NCBI GenBank assembly: GCA_001600415.1
Contig: BCJX01000006.1
Coordinates: 1,610,364-1,674,363, forward strand
Direction of reading: 5' to 3'
DNA from: Pascua guehoae
Taxonomy: Eukaryota; Basidiomycota; Tremellomycetes; Trichosporonales; Trichosporonaceae
Length of the DNA stretch: 64,000 nucleotides
A program made the position numbers and the translations under genes. The notes below the pieces were generated by a model that ran no database searches, was not told where the DNA came from, and saw only the letters and a program-made list of their open reading frames with translations. Position 1 is the stretch's first letter. Each line of letters opens with the position of its first letter. Positions 61,056-64,000 of this stretch are shown here, one piece after another.

Positions 61056-64000
61056 GGTCAGCCGTGAGACACTTGGGCGGGAAGCACTGCTGGGAAACAA
61101 AGTGGCAAGTGGCGGTTGGACGTAACGATGTGGTGGCGGAAGAGGCCGAACAAGAAGGAGAGCAAGAAAGGTAATGAACGAGTGTAGGTTAAGGAGCGTG
61201 GGTAGGTGGGAGCGAGGTCGCGGTCAAGAGAAGGCTGTAGCTGAAGGCTGTGTTGGTGACGCCAGACAATAGGGAAGAAGAAGCATGCAGTGAGACGTTG
61301 AAAGATGGCTGATCACCGGTTGATCTGGCTGTGTGCAGCGTTGTCGCATCTTTCCCAGCGTGCGCGTCGACTGCGGAGTGCGTTGGCGTGCGTTGCGTGC
61401 GTTGCCTGCGGCACTGCGACGACGCACGCGCCGCATATCCGACGTTCAACGCGTGCGAGTGTGCGATGGGAGGTGGCAAGGGATTGCAATCTCAGGCGAC
61501 AGCGTGTTCGTGTTTCCCGCCTGTGCACCTGCCAAGTCTGGGTATGTAAGAGTCTTGGTATGTGATGAGGTGTGAACAATGCGTCGATTTGTTCGTACTT
61601 GTTCGGCGCCACCGCTGCTCACACAGCCGACAGACCCGCACGCCGCACTGTATCCAGGGTACAGCCGCCAAGAAAACAGTACGTCCAACAGCCTTCCAGC
61701 GAACAAGCTGCGCATGGCACATGCCAGGCCAAGGCAAGGCCATACCCCACTGGGAGGGGATAAGGGGGCATGGTGGCGGGCACGGCATGTCGCATGGAGA
61801 GTGGCTAGTGGCCAGGCAATACCAGGTATGCCTGACAACATTGCACGCAGGGGCCTCGGTGGCGCCCAACATGACGGGTGGCGAGTGCTGGTCAGGGGGG
61901 CAGAGGAGTGGTTGCCATTTGCTGGGGCTGGCAAAGGTAACAAAGGTCGTTAAACGGGTGACTGCGCATCGGCTAGTCTCGGCGCACGAGCAACCTCGCA
62001 GCCCCTTGGCAGCCCGCGCAGCTATTGTACACAGCAAACGCAGCCAAATCACCCAACAACAATGGAAGCAAGGAATGGATCTTGGCAATCTTGAAACGGG
62101 TGGTCAGTGCGGGGCGCCGTTGGCGGCGCTCAGACCCATTCCAACGTCTTGGCACTGGGAACCGGTGTCGAGATCGAGGCCATTCAAGGGTGCAGAGAGT
62201 TGGTGCAATGGTGCAGTGGTGCGCAGCATGTGGGCGGTGTGCGCAGACGTGCTTGGCTCGAGGAAACAAGTGGCCCCTGCGGAAGGGAAGATCCAGTCAG
62301 CCTGGCCAACCTGGCCAGGTTGCACGCTGGTCAACCTGGGGCGGGCGGTTGGCATGGTGGCTCGCAATGCGCAACGTTTCCAGTTGATGAATGTGATTGT
62401 TGGACGTCTCGTCGTGCGTCGCAGTCCTCGCCGCCCCCGCGTCGCAGACTGCGCATACCAGGGGCGGGTGGCGTCAGCGCGCGCGACGCAGTCGGCGCGT
62501 GAGAGCGGGCCGCGTCAGAGGGCATGATGTAAAGCATGATGACAGTTGGGGGGTGCCTTTCGTCACCATGCGGTGTCGGGTAGCTCGGTGCTCGACTGCG
62601 GTTGTGAGGGACATGGATCATGGAGAATAGGATATTGTGCAGCTTGTCTGTTGCAACGTGTTGCAAACGGAACGATAAGATGGGGCTACAGATTGGCTCC
62701 CAGAAGGAAGGTCCGAAATTGGTCCCGATCCTGATTTTGGCACGAGTTTATCGTACTACAGTAGCTGCACGTGCCTGAGAACATGGCCCGGCATGCCCGG
62801 CATGCCCGGGTCATTATCGGGCCGAGGAGGCGGGGCCCGCCATGCTGGTGAAACGCCAAGGCCATACATTGCCTGCGGGCGCCAACGACTACGTACCAGC
62901 CCACGTCGATACCACCGTTTAGTCACACCACTCGCCCGATACTTTGGCTTTGTCAATGTTCGAGCTACGCATCTGGTCGCGGTACGTTGCGATCACTCCT
63001 GGTTCTCAACAGGGAGCGAACAAGAACGCGCGGCCGCGACTTCGCGAACCGTCCATGAACTACAGGCACGCCGGTGTACGCATACGATTGCTTTCCTCGC
63101 GGCCGCAGCTTCGTCGCCATGATCCCTCTCATACGTTCCAACTGAGGTGGTCCGTCGCGAACAGCGAGGCCTGCATCGCCGTCAAGGTCTTCAACTTGAC
63201 TTGGTAGCCACTTCCACATTGGCCGCGAGTCTGTTCTGCACCGTGCCACCGCGCCCCATGGTCCTATTCGGGTGGTTCGAGAATGCTGGGCACTGACTTG
63301 GCTAGCTTGAGCACATCCTAACGCTTGCAACGTAAGGTTGGTATCGAGCTCGCCAGACCCACCCACTTGGCGCGGTGTCGGTGATGCGCGTCGCGTCTGG
63401 TCGCCATCCGAGCTCATAATCTATATCAGAGTTGAGTCCAAAATCCAGTTTGAGTCCTATAGCCCGGATCGCCGCTCTGCAGAGTTCAAGCAATCGTCGG
63501 CATTTCGACTTGTCCTGGTGTGAAACGAGTTGATACCTTTGATGGGAACGGCACATGCTGGATCCGTACCACGTGAGCAAGCAGCATGTTGGAGCGGGAC
63601 GCCATTGTTGACTGCTCACCCTGTTTCTCCCTCCTTTGCACCAATCGCCACAGCCTATCTTCTCAAAGTACTCGCTTGCATGGCTCTTTGTCCCTCGCAT
63701 CTCGCACCGATTCGTCCACGTTTTATCACCAGCGCCGCACGCTACACACACACGGCTGGCGACACACCCCCGACCGGGCTCCGTCCCAGAAAGGCATGGC
63801 TGGCCAAAGGAGGAACAGCACATCATGGGTCCTTCGCAAGGGCCATTTCCTTTACGACCTTGGCGGTGACAATCGCGTTCGGAAAGGACCCAGTGGGGTT
63901 ACTCGTGGTGACGAACAGTGAGGGCGGGGCCCAGAGCGCCGACGATCAGTGACGTTTAGCGACGATGGATATCGCGTTGCAACCCAGATGGACCATTTAC
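61056..64000. other. Right-end region without a recognised gene
   Basis: About 2.9 kb upstream of the GH79 gene to the window end. The left part is likely its promoter. A GCATGCCCGGCATGCCCGG repeat is at 62791-62812. The longest open frame (321 codons, plus, 61562-62527) and a 174-codon frame (minus, 63826-63302) have no domain, signal or splice support; a gene starting beyond the window could overlap the right edge. Confidence 0.4.

Noticed and set aside
61562..62527. 321-codon open frame on the plus strand
   Set aside because: Amino-acid composition (His, Trp, Cys, Arg rich) looks like random GC-rich translation and there is no domain or splice evidence.

Overview
This window is nuclear DNA of a fungus, most likely a GC-rich basidiomycete yeast of the Tremellomycetes (Trichosporonales-like). 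That placement is inference from gene architecture, not a database match. Almost every gene is cut by several short introns, mostly 35-60 nt, with GTGAGT-type donors, CTGAC/CTAAC branch sites and CAG acceptors. Products include Trm9, Rpn5, a PHD-MYST acetyltransferase, U5-40K, Med7, eL13, Yhm2 and Vts1. There are no operons. Genes lie on both strands, in divergent or convergent pairs, separated by gaps of 0.3 to about 4 kb. Exon models below were built by hand so that the reading frame and splice phase close exactly; the coordinates given for each gene are those of the coding sequence from start to stop.

Layout. 1-930: 3' part of a PPR-like gene entering from the left. 1533-3052 (-): TRM9, wobble-uridine methyltransferase. 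4476-6443 (+): DHA1-type MFS transporter. 7101-8469 (-): secreted-domain single-pass membrane protein. 10813-11066 (-): candidate 67-residue two-exon gene. 12715-14500 (+): GPI-anchored aspartic-protease-like protein whose two DTG sites read DLG and DIG, preceded by an 18-nt minisatellite. 14.6-15.9 kb: two short TA-flanked inverted-repeat elements (MITEs). 18399-22834 (+): ankyrin-repeat protein of 1280 aa. 23211-25688 (-) RPN5 and 26023-27714 (+) mitoribosomal RSM25 share a 334-bp divergent promoter. 28236-31825 (-) PHD-PHD-MYST histone acetyltransferase and 32526-33975 (+) SNRNP40 form a second divergent pair. 35212-38230 (-): 14-exon multi-spanning membrane protein of unrecognised family. 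40882-40983 (-): intron-containing tRNA-Cys(GCA). 41988-43424 (+): MED7. 44865-45770 (+): RPL13. 46.7-47.5 kb: four adjacent minisatellites. 48921-51083 (+): YHM2 mitochondrial citrate/oxoglutarate carrier. 52344-52770 (-): small coiled-coil protein built from DNA-level 21-nt repeats. 55022-57542 (+): VTS1 SAM-domain RNA-binding protein. 58608-61055 (-): GPI-anchored GH79-type glycoside hydrolase. 61-64 kb: no gene recognised.

Functionally this is ordinary chromosomal housekeeping (tRNA modification, translation, proteasome, Mediator, chromatin, splicing) mixed with cell-surface genes: the MFS transporter, single-pass protein, protease-like protein, GH79 enzyme and multi-spanning protein. I see no biosynthetic cluster, virus or defence locus. 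The most unusual items are the protease-like protein without canonical DTG motifs, the multi-spanning protein with a 10-nt exon, the small Cys/aromatic protein, the MITE family and the dense tandem repeats.
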